Assembly (NCBI GenBank): GCA_902540265.1
Contig: CACBLW010000007.1
Span: forward strand, 1-64,000
Length of the DNA stretch: 64,000 bases
Origin: an uncultured Alphaproteobacteria bacterium
GTDB lineage: Bacteria > Pseudomonadota > Alphaproteobacteria > HIMB59 > GCA-002718135
Reading direction: 5' to 3'
The notes below the pieces were generated by a model. That model did no database searches and had not been told where the DNA came from. It saw only the letters and a list, made by a program, of their open reading frames with translations. Positions 8,196 through 16,651 of this stretch are shown here, in pieces (position 1 is the first letter of the stretch; every line of letters begins with the position of its first letter). The translations under genes were made by a program, and so were the position numbers.

Positions 8196-9929
8196 ATGAA
8201 TAAAAAAAATAAATTCAGATCTTCTAATTGGTATAATTCTAAATCACATCGAAGAGATACATTTATTCATAGAGGTTGGATGCGAAATCAAGGGCATCCC
8301 AATCACTTATTTGATGGACGCCCTGTAATTGGAATTTGCAATACTTGGTCAGAACTAACACCATGTAATGGTCATTTTAGAGAGATAGCTGAGTCTGTTA
8401 AAAAAGGTGTCTATGAAGCTGGTGGTTTTCCACTAGAATTTCCTGTTTTTTCAGCAAGTGAATCTAATTTAAGACCTACAGCTATGTTGTTTAGAAATTT
8501 GGCAAGTATGGATGTTGAAGAAGCAATAAGGGGCAATCCTATAGACGGAGTCGTACTATTAATGGGTTGTGATAAAACAACACCTTCATTAATGATGGGT
8601 GCAGCAAGTGTTGACCTTCCAACAATAGGAGTTTCAGGTGGTCCAATGCTTAATGGTCATCATCAGGGGGAAACTATTGGTTCTGGAACGGGAGTTTGGA
8701 AACTTGATGCTGACTTAAACGCAGGTGTAATTACAGAAGAAGATTTTATCAATGCAGAAATTTCAATGAGCAGATCAAAAGGTAATTGTATGACAATGGG
8801 TACAGCATCAACAATGGGTTCAATGGTTGAGGCATTAGGAATGTCCCTTCCTGGAAATGCAGCAATTCCAGCAGTTGATTCTAGAAGATACGCTTTAGCT
8901 CACATGTCAGGAAAAAGAATTGTTGAAATGGTTAAAGACAATATAACTATGTCAAATATTGTAACAAAAAAATCATTTGAAAATGCAATAAAAGTTAATG
9001 GTGCAATAGGTGGTTCAACAAATGCTGTTATTCATCTAGCAGCTATTGCAGGAAGAATGGAAATAGATCTAGATTTAGAAGATTGGAATAAGTGTGGAGA
9101 GGGAATTCCGACACTTGTCAATCTGCAGCCTTCTGGAAAATACTTAATGGAAGATTTTTATTATGCTGGTGGAGTTCCTGTTGTAATAAAAAGATTACTT
9201 GAAAAGAAATTATTAGAAGAAAATGCATTAACTGTAAATGGAAAAAGTATTGGTGAAAATAACAAAGATGCTAAATGTTGGAATAATGAAGTTATAAAAG
9301 AATTTGACAATCCATTAACAAAAAATGGAGGCATTAAAATTCTTAAAGGAAACATTGCTCCAAATGGTGCAATCATTAAACCATCTGCTGCATCACCAGA
9401 ATTAATGAAACATACTGGAAAAGCAGTTGTTTTTGAAAGTGTAGAAGAATTTCATGAAAAAATTGATGATCCAAATTTAGAAGTAGATGAAAACTCTATA
9501 TTAGTCTTGAAAAATTGTGGACCAAAAGGTTATCCTGGTATGGCAGAAGTTGGAAACATGCGTCTTCCACAAAAACTTTTAAAGAAAGGTGTTAGGGACA
9601 TGATTAGGATATCTGATGCTAGAATGAGTGGAACAGCATATGGAACAGTAATCCTACATACTGCCCCTGAGGCAGCTGTAAAAGGCCCGTTAGCAGCGGT
9701 TCAAAATGGTGATCTAATAGAAATAGATGTCAATAAAGGTTCTATGAACTTAAATGTTGACGAAGAAACAATTAAAAATCGTTTAAATAATTATAATCCA
9801 ATTTTACCTGAAATATCTGGAGGCTATCAAAAGATGTATATAGATCATGTTATGCAAGCCGATAAAGGCGCAGATCTTGATTTTCTAATTGGCAAAAGAG
9901 GTGCAGAAGTAAAAAGACATAGTCATTAA
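8196..9929 (+). CDS. IlvD/EDD-family sugar-acid dehydratase (L-arabonate dehydratase-like)
   Basis: A 577-residue iron-sulphur dehydratase turning an aldonate into its 2-keto-3-deoxy acid. The three cluster cysteines are C57 (PCNGH), C125 (MGCDKTTP) and C198 (GNCMTMGTAST), the same spacing I recall for L-arabinonate dehydratase. Further family motifs are SLPGNAAIPAVD and KNCGPKGYPGMAEVGN. Length and motifs favour the sugar-acid branch (arabonate, xylonate, galactonate) over biosynthetic dihydroxy-acid dehydratase, and the lactonase immediately upstream agrees. The precise substrate (pentonate, hexonate or 6-deoxyhexonate) is not readable. Confidence 0.88.
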   Translation: MNKKNKFRSSNWYNSKSHRRDTFIHRGWMRNQGHPNHLFDGRPVIGICNTWSELTPCNGHFREIAESVKKGVYEAGGFPLEFPVFSASESNLRPTAMLFRNLASMDVEEAIRGNPIDGVVLLMGCDKTTPSLMMGAASVDLPTIGVSGGPMLNGHHQGETIGSGTGVWKLDADLNAGVITEEDFINAEISMSRSKGNCMTMGTASTMGSMVEALGMSLPGNAAIPAVDSRRYALAHMSGKRIVEMVKDNITMSNIVTKKSFENAIKVNGAIGGSTNAVIHLAAIAGRMEIDLDLEDWNKCGEGIPTLVNLQPSGKYLMEDFYYAGGVPVVIKRLLEKKLLEENALTVNGKSIGENNKDAKCWNNEVIKEFDNPLTKNGGIKILKGNIAPNGAIIKPSAASPELMKHTGKAVVFESVEEFHEKIDDPNLEVDENSILVLKNCGPKGYPGMAEVGNMRLPQKLLKKGVRDMIRISDARMSGTAYGTVILHTAPEAAVKGPLAAVQNGDLIEIDVNKGSMNLNVDEETIKNRLNNYNPILPEISGGYQKMYIDHVMQADKGADLDFLIGKRGAEVKRHSH

Positions 9930-9959
9930 TTTTAAAAAATTATAAAGATCAGTTGTAAA

Positions 9960-11003
9960 ATGAATAGTAATTTTAATCCGTTATCACCTGAAGAATTAGT
10001 TTCGAGAATAAATAAAATTCCAAGAATTCTTTTAGCACAACTACCAACTGCTCTTGAATATGCTCCTAATATTTCTAAAGAGTTAAATATAAATCTCTAT
10101 ATAAAAAGAGATGATTGCACCGCTTTAGCTTTTGGAGGGAACAAAACAAGACATCTAGAATTTATAATGGCTAAAACTTTATCTGGAGAGTATGATTGTA
10201 TTTTAACTGGAGCTGCATCTCAATCAAATTTTTGTCGTCAAGCAGTAGCAGCTGCTAATAAATTAAACTTAGATAGTTATCTTGTTTTGATGCATGGAGT
10301 TAAAGGTAAATTAATGCAAGGTAACTTTTTGTTATATAACATCCTAGGAGCAAATGTTGATGTAGTTGATGGAGAAAATTTAGAGGATATCCCAAAACAT
10401 TTAGACAAAAAATATGACGAACTAAAAAAAGAAGGTCGAAAACCTCTATTAATCTATGGTGGTTTTGGAGAAGAAGATACCACTCTTGCAGGTATTAGTT
10501 ATGCAAATACTATGGCTGAAATTGATAAACAAATGAAAAACCAAAATTTTATTGCAGATCATCTATTTGTAACAGCAGCCAACATGACACAAGCTGGTTG
10601 TGAACTTGGTGCAAGAGTACTTAATTGGTCTACTAGAATACAGGGTATATCTCCTGTTTATTGGGATATGAATATTAAAGAGGACATTGCCAGAATATGT
10701 AATCAGGGAGCAAAAATGCTCGATCTGAATTTAGAGTTTAATTCAAATATGATTAATCACGACAACAATTACGTAGGTGAAAAATATGGTGTACCAACAA
10801 AAGATGGAATTGCGGCTATGAATCTTTTAGCAAAAAAAGAAGGACTATTTTTAGATCCTGTTTATACCTCTAAAGGATTTGCTGCATTAATTGACTATGT
10901 AAAAAAAGGGATTATCAAAAAGGGAGAAAACGTAATTTTCATTTTAACTGGAGGCAGTCCTGCAGTTTTTGCATACAATGAAGAACTTTCAAAAAAAATT
11001 TAA
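9960..11003 (+). CDS. PLP-dependent D-cysteine desulfhydrase/ACC deaminase-family enzyme
   Basis: A 347-residue fold-type II PLP enzyme. The Schiff-base lysine is K62 in AFGGNKTRHLE; the phosphate-binding and GAASQSN motifs and the C-terminal ILTGGSPAVFAY are typical. Members include D-cysteine desulfhydrase, ACC deaminase and L-cysteate sulfo-lyase (CuyA), all releasing ammonia and a 2-keto acid. In a sugar-acid operon it is unexpected: it might release pyruvate from a sulphonated or D-amino acid, or act on an amino product of the oxygenase module. Substrate is unresolved. The next gene starts 1 base after its stop. Confidence 0.82.
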   Translation: MNSNFNPLSPEELVSRINKIPRILLAQLPTALEYAPNISKELNINLYIKRDDCTALAFGGNKTRHLEFIMAKTLSGEYDCILTGAASQSNFCRQAVAAANKLNLDSYLVLMHGVKGKLMQGNFLLYNILGANVDVVDGENLEDIPKHLDKKYDELKKEGRKPLLIYGGFGEEDTTLAGISYANTMAEIDKQMKNQNFIADHLFVTAANMTQAGCELGARVLNWSTRIQGISPVYWDMNIKEDIARICNQGAKMLDLNLEFNSNMINHDNNYVGEKYGVPTKDGIAAMNLLAKKEGLFLDPVYTSKGFAALIDYVKKGIIKKGENVIFILTGGSPAVFAYNEELSKKI

Positions 11004-11004
11004 A

Positions 11005-11892
11005 ATGATTAAAGGTATTATACCTATGACATATTGTTTCTTTAATAGAAACAATACAATAGATATTAAATTGATGAGCGATCAAATATCACTAATAAAA
11101 CAATTAGGATCTAATGGTATTGCTTGTCTAGGTCTTGCTACAGAAGTTAATAAATTGGAATTTTCAGAAAAAAAAAAAATAATTGAACTTGTTTCTGATA
11201 TTACAAATAATTCTATACCTGTAGTTGTTACTATATCTGGAAAAAATTTTAATGAATATAAAAAATTAATAGGTGTAGCACAATTTAATAATGCTAATTG
11301 GATTGTTCTTCAACCTTTATTAAATAAAAAAACTACAGATAAAGACTGTTATGATTTTTTTGATCAGATAATTAATTTTGTAGATAAAAAAACTTTAGTT
11401 GGAATTCAGAATGCTAAAGAATATATTGGCGTTGGTCTAGAGTCACATCAAATATTAAAACTTTATAAAAAATTTTCTAATTTTAGAGCTATCAAAGGTG
11501 AATCTGCTGCAGTACTAATACAAAATGAAATTAGTAGGTATCCTAAAAATTTAAGTGTTTTTAATGGTAGAGGAGGACAGGAAATAATTGATAATTTTTT
11601 AGCAGGTTGTAAAGGTATAATACCTTCATTAGAGGGCACTGATATATTTATAAAAATTTACAAACTACTAGAACAAAAAAAAATCAGTGAAGCTAGAAAG
11701 GTTTACAAAAAAATACTTCCCTCCATTGTGTTTTCAATGCAATCTATCGATTCTTTAACTTGTTATGGAAAAAGAATATGCGCATACAGAATGGGTGTTA
11801 AAAAAATTTATGACAGAAGTCCTAGTTTAAGTCCAACTAAATTCGGTACTGATTTAGCAAAACAATTTGCTGATGATCTAGGAAAATTTTGA
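11005..11892 (+). CDS. DHDPS/N-acetylneuraminate lyase-family aldolase or dehydratase
   Basis: A 295-residue class I TIM-barrel protein. The likely Schiff-base lysine is K164 in RAIKGES, and the GLATE segment (43-47) matches the pyruvate-carboxylate-binding region. The usual YN-x-P tyrosine is replaced by IQNAKEY (134-140), as in some sugar-acid branches of the family. I start at ATG 11005, one base after the previous stop, since the protein opens MIKGIIPMT like other members; a longer version from 10969 would overlap the PLP gene by 35 bases. Likely role: cleave or dehydrate the 2-keto-3-deoxy acid made upstream. It could also serve the adjacent rhamnose module, which has no aldolase of its own. 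Confidence 0.8.
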   Translation: MIKGIIPMTYCFFNRNNTIDIKLMSDQISLIKQLGSNGIACLGLATEVNKLEFSEKKKIIELVSDITNNSIPVVVTISGKNFNEYKKLIGVAQFNNANWIVLQPLLNKKTTDKDCYDFFDQIINFVDKKTLVGIQNAKEYIGVGLESHQILKLYKKFSNFRAIKGESAAVLIQNEISRYPKNLSVFNGRGGQEIIDNFLAGCKGIIPSLEGTDIFIKIYKLLEQKKISEARKVYKKILPSIVFSMQSIDSLTCYGKRICAYRMGVKKIYDRSPSLSPTKFGTDLAKQFADDLGKF

Positions 11893-11896
11893 TTTA

Positions 11897-13084
11897 TTAA
11901 AGTTCAATATCAAAGTCTTTAAGATATTTTTGTGATAATTCTATACCGAGACCTGGTTTTTTATCATCTAGTTCAATAAATCCATTTTTAGCTTGTGGTT
12001 CTCCATCAAAAATATACCAAAACAATTCATTACCTATTTCTACTGGCCAAAACGGAAAGTATTCAACTATAGGAGCATTAATACTACTCATCGATATATG
12101 AAAATTGTGCACTTGTCCTGCATGAGGAATAACTGGAATTTGAAATGCCTCTGCTAAAGCGCAAATCTTGTGTGCTTGTGTGATTCCTCCAACCCTATTT
12201 GTATCAAATTGAACTACATCTATTGCTTTTTTCTCTAAAAGTTGTCTAAATCCAAAAAGAGTATACTCATGCTCACCTCCAGATATAGGTGTTCTGCAGG
12301 AAGCTTTTAAATCGGCATATCCATCAATATCATCAGCTATTACAGGCTCTTCTAACCATCTTAAGTTTTCATTATCAATTAATCGCATCATTCTTTTTGC
12401 ATATTCAAATGTCCAGCCCATATAAACATCAGCCATCAAATCAACATTATCACCAACTACTGATCTAACTGTTTTAATTAATTCAATATTTTTGTTCATT
12501 CCTTCAGCACCATCTTTTGGTCCCCAACCAAAACGCAGTTTCATAGCTTTGAATCCTTGATCTAAATAATCTTGCGCTTCTTTTGCTAATGTATCAAGAG
12601 GTTGGCTATACAATTTACTGGCATAGCAAGGTAATTTTTCTTTTGTTTTACCACCAAGCAGTCTGTAGACTGGTTGTTTAGTTGTTTTTCCTAGTGCATC
12701 CCATATAGCTATATCTACTGCACTAATTGCTGTCATCCCCACACCTTTTCTTCCCCAAGCTAAAGTTTGTCTATACATCTTTTGCCAAATGTGTTCATAA
12801 TCCCAAACACTTTCACCAATTATTGCAGGTTTTAAGTAATTATCTACTACAGATTTACAAGGTTTTGGTGAAAGAGCTGCATTACCAAGACCAATATGTC
12901 CATCCTCAGTTTCAACTTCTACTACCAACCAACTTAAAAATTTGAAAGTTGACATTCCATCTGCACTTATATTTTCTTTATTAAGTAAGTCTGCTGCACT
13001 AGTGCAAAAATTATCATGTATTGCTTGAATAGGACCTTTCCAAGTATAAAGTTTTGCTCTTACATCTTTAATTTTTGATGACAT
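11897..13084 (-). CDS. Enolase-superfamily sugar-acid dehydratase, L-rhamnonate dehydratase-like
   Basis: A 395-residue mandelate racemase/muconate lactonizing enzyme family protein. Likely magnesium ligands are D219 (ADVYMGW), E245 (WLEEP) and E271 (GGEHE); the base and acid groups sit in the KLRFGWG stretch (182-188) and at H321 (PHAGQ), with D294 as the His partner. YMGW, GEHEYT and the VEYFP end match L-rhamnonate dehydratases best. It would convert L-rhamnonate (or a related 6-deoxy acid) to the 2-keto-3-deoxy acid. It starts 2 bases after the lactonase stop and is the last gene of a minus-strand operon headed by a sugar-binding protein. Confidence 0.83.
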   Translation of the reverse strand: MSSKIKDVRAKLYTWKGPIQAIHDNFCTSAADLLNKENISADGMSTFKFLSWLVVEVETEDGHIGLGNAALSPKPCKSVVDNYLKPAIIGESVWDYEHIWQKMYRQTLAWGRKGVGMTAISAVDIAIWDALGKTTKQPVYRLLGGKTKEKLPCYASKLYSQPLDTLAKEAQDYLDQGFKAMKLRFGWGPKDGAEGMNKNIELIKTVRSVVGDNVDLMADVYMGWTFEYAKRMMRLIDNENLRWLEEPVIADDIDGYADLKASCRTPISGGEHEYTLFGFRQLLEKKAIDVVQFDTNRVGGITQAHKICALAEAFQIPVIPHAGQVHNFHISMSSINAPIVEYFPFWPVEIGNELFWYIFDGEPQAKNGFIELDDKKPGLGIELSQKYLKDFDIEL

Positions 13085-13086
13085 AA

Positions 13087-13995
13087 TTAAATTCTATAAT
13101 ATTTTTCAGCGTTTGATGAAAATAACATTGTTTTTTCATTTTCGGAATAATCTTTTGTAATTGTTTTAAAAGAATTCCAATAATTATCGAAAGTATTAAA
13201 AATTTTATCAACTGGAAAGTTTGATGCAAACATACATCTTTCAATTCCAAATATTTCTATAGTTTTCTCAACAAAAATTTTTGTACTATCGATTGTCCAG
13301 CTTGGGTTAAACATTCCAAGACCAGAAATTTTTGCCACCATATTTTCACAGTTTGCAATCTTTTTCATATTAGCTTCCCAATATTGAATGTACTCTTCAG
13401 ATTGATAGCATGGTTCACCAGTATGATTTAATATAAATAAGATATCAGCATTATTTTTTGCTAAATTAAAAGAGTCATCCATCTGGTGAGGATAAACTTG
13501 GATATCAAATGATAAATTTCTGTTTTTCATATTTTTGAAATTTTCTAACCATTTTGTATTTTTCATATAATCTTCTGGTGCGTGTGAATATTTTGGTTCA
13601 TCTGAATTAAATGATAAAATCTGTCTAATACCACGTGTATTATTAAATTCTTGATGTTGATCTAGAATATCAGCTACATTAGATTTTGAGAAATCTGCAA
13701 ATGCAACAATAGCATTTGGTAATTTTGCATTATGATTATCCGCAAGTCTTTGTAGCCATTCTGTTTCATTAACAGGACTATCATCATCGTGTTCAGCTTG
13801 TACATGAACAGATTTAATTAAATTTTGGTTTTTCGCATCATTTAAATAATCATCTAATAAATAACTTTTTCTTATAGCTCCATAATCACCAAAAAATGCT
13901 TCTCCTTCAGATACCATTAACCATGAATATTTAGTTTTTTCATTCTCTAAATCCCATAGATGGTGATGAGCGTCTACTATTGGAATATTATCCAT
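13087..13995 (-). CDS. Amidohydrolase-family sugar lactonase (L-rhamnono/L-fuconolactonase type)
   Basis: A 302-residue TIM-barrel hydrolase of the COG3618/Amidohydro_2 family. The metal motif HHH is at residues 10-12 (VDAHHHLWD); ILNHTGEP and the C-terminal FASNFPVD with its conserved aspartate complete the active site. This family hydrolyses L-fucono- and L-rhamnonolactones. It lies between the rhamnose-type binding protein and the rhamnonate dehydratase-like gene and supplies the lactone-opening step. It is unrelated in fold to the SMP-30 lactonase at 7289, so the island holds two separate lactonase types. Confidence 0.85.
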   Translation of the reverse strand: MDNIPIVDAHHHLWDLENEKTKYSWLMVSEGEAFFGDYGAIRKSYLLDDYLNDAKNQNLIKSVHVQAEHDDDSPVNETEWLQRLADNHNAKLPNAIVAFADFSKSNVADILDQHQEFNNTRGIRQILSFNSDEPKYSHAPEDYMKNTKWLENFKNMKNRNLSFDIQVYPHQMDDSFNLAKNNADILFILNHTGEPCYQSEEYIQYWEANMKKIANCENMVAKISGLGMFNPSWTIDSTKIFVEKTIEIFGIERCMFASNFPVDKIFNTFDNYWNSFKTITKDYSENEKTMLFSSNAEKYYRI

Positions 13996-14012
13996 GTTTC
14001 ACTTATAAGTCT

Positions 14013-14038
14013 GAAGAGCAATATTTCTATTGCTCTTC
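14013..14038 (-). terminator. Stem-loop after the rhamnose-type binding-protein gene
   Basis: A perfect inverted repeat with 11-bp arms (GAAGAGCAATA / TATTGCTCTTC) and a 4-nt loop lies 11 bases past the binding-protein stop and before the lactonase gene. No strong U-run follows, so an RNA-stabilising or attenuating hairpin is more likely than a full terminator. It parallels the hairpins at 535-557 and 32682-32702. Confidence 0.7.
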
Positions 14039-14049
14039 AAATCATTAAT

Positions 14050-15042
14050 TTAGAAGTTAAAATTATCGATATTGTCAGGAACAAAATCAAGCATTGGTGC
14101 TGCATAAATTAAATTATTTGCATTTATTACAACATCACCTTGATCTGGAACACTGATTGTCATACCTTCTGATAATTTCATACCATTTTCAACCATTTGT
14201 ACAGATAGATAACCTGCGATTTCTCCTTCAACAGATGGATCCCATAATTGGAATGCTTTTACACAACCGCTTTTTAGGAATGGTCTCATTTGATTTGGAG
14301 TTCCAAGTCCAGTAACTTGAACCTGATCACACTTGCCAGCAGATTCTACAACTTGTGCAGCAGCCGCAACACCAACTGTAGTTGGTGAAATAATTCCTCT
14401 TAAGTCTGGATATTTAGCAAGAAGAGCTTCAGCTTCAGTAGTACTTTTTTGTGGATCATCATCACCATATACAACACCTAAATATTCCATATCAGAGAAC
14501 ATACCTTTACCAATGATATTTTCCTCCATATCTTTAATCCATGTGTTTTGATCAGGTGCATCAGTTGTTGCACTTAAAATTGCAAATTGACCTTTGTGAT
14601 CAATTAATTGACCCATTAATGTCATTTGTGCAGTACCTACTGTAGAGAAATCAACTGGCATAATAGCTAAATCTCTGTGAGCTTCACTGCCAGGTATATC
14701 TCCATTTACTACCATAATAATAATACCTTTTTTTCTTGCTTGATCAAAAACAGTATTAAGAGCATCATTTGAGTTTGGCGAAATTGCAATAACGTCAACG
14801 CCTCTTTGTATTTCAGCTTTTATAAATGGTAATTGAGAAGTAGCATCCGCTGTAGCTGGAGCTACTGTTGAAAAATTATAACCATATTTTTCTGCCCCAA
14901 TTTCAAATCCTTTAATAATTGAATCAAAATATGGGTTACCAGTATTTTTTGGAATGTATACAACTTCAGTTTTTGCAAAAACACCAGTTGTTAGTAACAA
15001 ACCAAGAATACTAACAGAAATAATCTTGAATAGTTTATTCAT
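14050..15042 (-). CDS. Periplasmic sugar-binding protein (RhaS-like)
   Basis: A 330-residue CUT2-type binding protein with signal peptide MNKLFKIISVSILGLLLTTGVFA. The mature N-terminus VVYIPKNTGNPYFDS is typical of the rhamnose (RhaS) and AI-2 (LsrB) binding-protein branch. A GGAGG ribosome binding site lies just upstream at 15047-15051. It is divergent from the ATPase and permease genes at 15165-18611, with which it forms a complete importer, and it heads an operon with the lactonase and dehydratase. L-rhamnose is the favoured ligand because a RhaM-type mutarotase is in the divergent operon. Confidence 0.88.
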   Translation of the reverse strand: MNKLFKIISVSILGLLLTTGVFAKTEVVYIPKNTGNPYFDSIIKGFEIGAEKYGYNFSTVAPATADATSQLPFIKAEIQRGVDVIAISPNSNDALNTVFDQARKKGIIIMVVNGDIPGSEAHRDLAIMPVDFSTVGTAQMTLMGQLIDHKGQFAILSATTDAPDQNTWIKDMEENIIGKGMFSDMEYLGVVYGDDDPQKSTTEAEALLAKYPDLRGIISPTTVGVAAAAQVVESAGKCDQVQVTGLGTPNQMRPFLKSGCVKAFQLWDPSVEGEIAGYLSVQMVENGMKLSEGMTISVPDQGDVVINANNLIYAAPMLDFVPDNIDNFNF

Positions 15043-15056
15043 TATTCCTCCTATTG

Positions 15057-15073
15057 AAATGTTAATAACATTT
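15057..15073. promoter_or_regulatory. 17-bp perfect palindrome in the divergent rhamnose-module promoter
   Basis: AAATGTTA and TAACATTT arms flank one central base, 15-31 bases upstream of the binding-protein start codon and close to its ribosome binding site. The position between two divergent operons and the perfect symmetry suggest a repressor operator or an RNA hairpin in the leader. No regulator gene is adjacent. Confidence 0.5.
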
Positions 15074-15096
15074 TGAATAAAATCTAATTTTTATCA

Positions 15097-15127
15097 AGAA
15101 TAATTTGAAATTTTCACTTATTATTCT
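15097..15127. promoter_or_regulatory. Extended imperfect palindrome upstream of the sugar ATPase gene
   Basis: AGAATAAT (15097-15104) and ATTATTCT (15120-15127) form 8-bp arms, and inside them TGAAA / TTTCA (15106-15116) form a second, nearly co-centred symmetry. It lies 38-68 bases before the ATPase start codon, where an operator would control the plus-strand operon. The AT-rich background makes chance symmetry possible. Confidence 0.4.
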
Positions 15128-15164
15128 AAAAAAACTATCATAGAAGTATAAATTAAACAAAAAT

Positions 15165-16649
15165 ATGCAACTTAAGACTAATAATATCGGGAAAACCTTC
15201 AGTGGTGTTAATGTTTTGAGAAATGTAGACTTTGACTTAAAACCGGGCGAAGTTCACGCTCTTGTTGGGGAAAATGGTGCCGGTAAATCTACATTCGTTA
15301 AAATATTAAGTGGTGTTTATACACCAACCGAGGGAAAAATATTTCTTGATGAAAAACAAGTAAATATTACATCACCAATAGTAGCTCAAAAAAATGGTGT
15401 TTCATTAATTCATCAAGAGCCACAATCTTTTTCGCACCTGTCTGTTGCAGAAAATATATTCATGGGACATATGGAAGGTAACAATTTTTCTAGAGTAAAA
15501 TGGCAAGACATTAATAATAAATCAAATGAAATATTAGAATCTATTGGATTAAAAATTGATCCAAAAATAATTATGGAAGGTTTATCTATTGCTGATCAAC
15601 AAATGATAGAAATAGCTGGAGCACTCTCTAAAAATTCAAAAGTATTAATTATGGATGAACCTACATCGCCATTAACACCAAATGAAGTTGGTAAATTATT
15701 TGATATTGTAAATAAGCTTAAATCTAATGGAATGGCGATTATATTTATTAGTCATCGTTTAGAAGAAATTAGACAAATATCTGATAGAGTAACGATATTT
15801 CGAGATGGTGATTTGATTACTACAAAAAATATAAATGAAGTTTCAAATGAAGAAATTATAAAATTTATGATTGGTAGAAATATTGAAGAAATAGAAGTTA
15901 AAGAAAATCAATTTATTAAAAATGATGAATATATTTTAAATGTTAAAAACTTATCTTTATCAAAAAAATTTAATGACATTTCTTTTAATTTAAAAAAAGG
16001 AGAAATACTTGGATTTGCTGGATTAGTTGGAGCTGGGAGAACAGAAGTAGCAAAAAGTATTTTTGGAGCAGAAAAATTTGATAAAGGCGAAATAATTTAC
16101 AATGGAGAAACTATTGTAAATAACTCACCTAATGAAGCAATTAATAATGGTTTTGCTTATGTACCTGAAGATAGAAAACAAATGGGAATTTTTGGACCCG
16201 TTGCTGTAGAGGATAATGTAACGTCAGCGATACCAAAAGAGATATCCAATAGTATAGGTCTTATTAATTCTAAAACTGTTTCTACAATGACAAATGATTA
16301 CATAAATAAATTTAATATTATTTTAACTTCAGGAAGACAATTAATTGAAGAATTATCAGGTGGAAACCAGCAAAAATGTATAATTTCTAAGTGGTTACTT
16401 TCAAAGCCTAAAGTATTAATTCTAGATGAACCTACGAGAGGTGTTGATGTAGGAGTTAAATCAGAAATGTATGAAATTATTAATAAATTAGCTGAAGAAG
16501 GTACTGCAATTATTTTAATATCATCAGAATTACCTGAAATACTTTCTTTGTCACATCGCATAATTGTCATGCGAGAGGGAAAAATTACAAAAATACTAAA
16601 AAATAAGGAAGCTACTCAAGAAAAAATTATGAGCTATGCAATAAATTAA
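15165..16649 (+). CDS. Sugar ABC transporter ATP-binding protein, two ATPase domains (RbsA/RhaT type)
   Basis: A 494-residue fused ATPase for a CUT2 sugar importer. The first domain has Walker A GENGAGKST, and Walker B LIMDEPTSPLTPNE; the second has the usual degenerate P-loop (GLVGAGRTE), an intact signature (LSGGNQQK) and Walker B (LILDEPTRGVDVG). It heads a plus-strand operon with two permeases 2 bases downstream and overlapping, and is divergent from the binding-protein gene. Together these make one importer, most likely for L-rhamnose. Confidence 0.93.
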   Translation: MQLKTNNIGKTFSGVNVLRNVDFDLKPGEVHALVGENGAGKSTFVKILSGVYTPTEGKIFLDEKQVNITSPIVAQKNGVSLIHQEPQSFSHLSVAENIFMGHMEGNNFSRVKWQDINNKSNEILESIGLKIDPKIIMEGLSIADQQMIEIAGALSKNSKVLIMDEPTSPLTPNEVGKLFDIVNKLKSNGMAIIFISHRLEEIRQISDRVTIFRDGDLITTKNINEVSNEEIIKFMIGRNIEEIEVKENQFIKNDEYILNVKNLSLSKKFNDISFNLKKGEILGFAGLVGAGRTEVAKSIFGAEKFDKGEIIYNGETIVNNSPNEAINNGFAYVPEDRKQMGIFGPVAVEDNVTSAIPKEISNSIGLINSKTVSTMTNDYINKFNIILTSGRQLIEELSGGNQQKCIISKWLLSKPKVLILDEPTRGVDVGVKSEMYEIINKLAEEGTAIILISSELPEILSLSHRIIVMREGKITKILKNKEATQEKIMSYAIN

Positions 16650-16651
16650 GA

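Noticed and set aside
10969-11004. Upstream start for the DHDPS-family gene
   Set aside because: It would overlap the PLP gene by 35 bases and add a non-homologous leader; ATG 11005 gives the normal family N-terminus.
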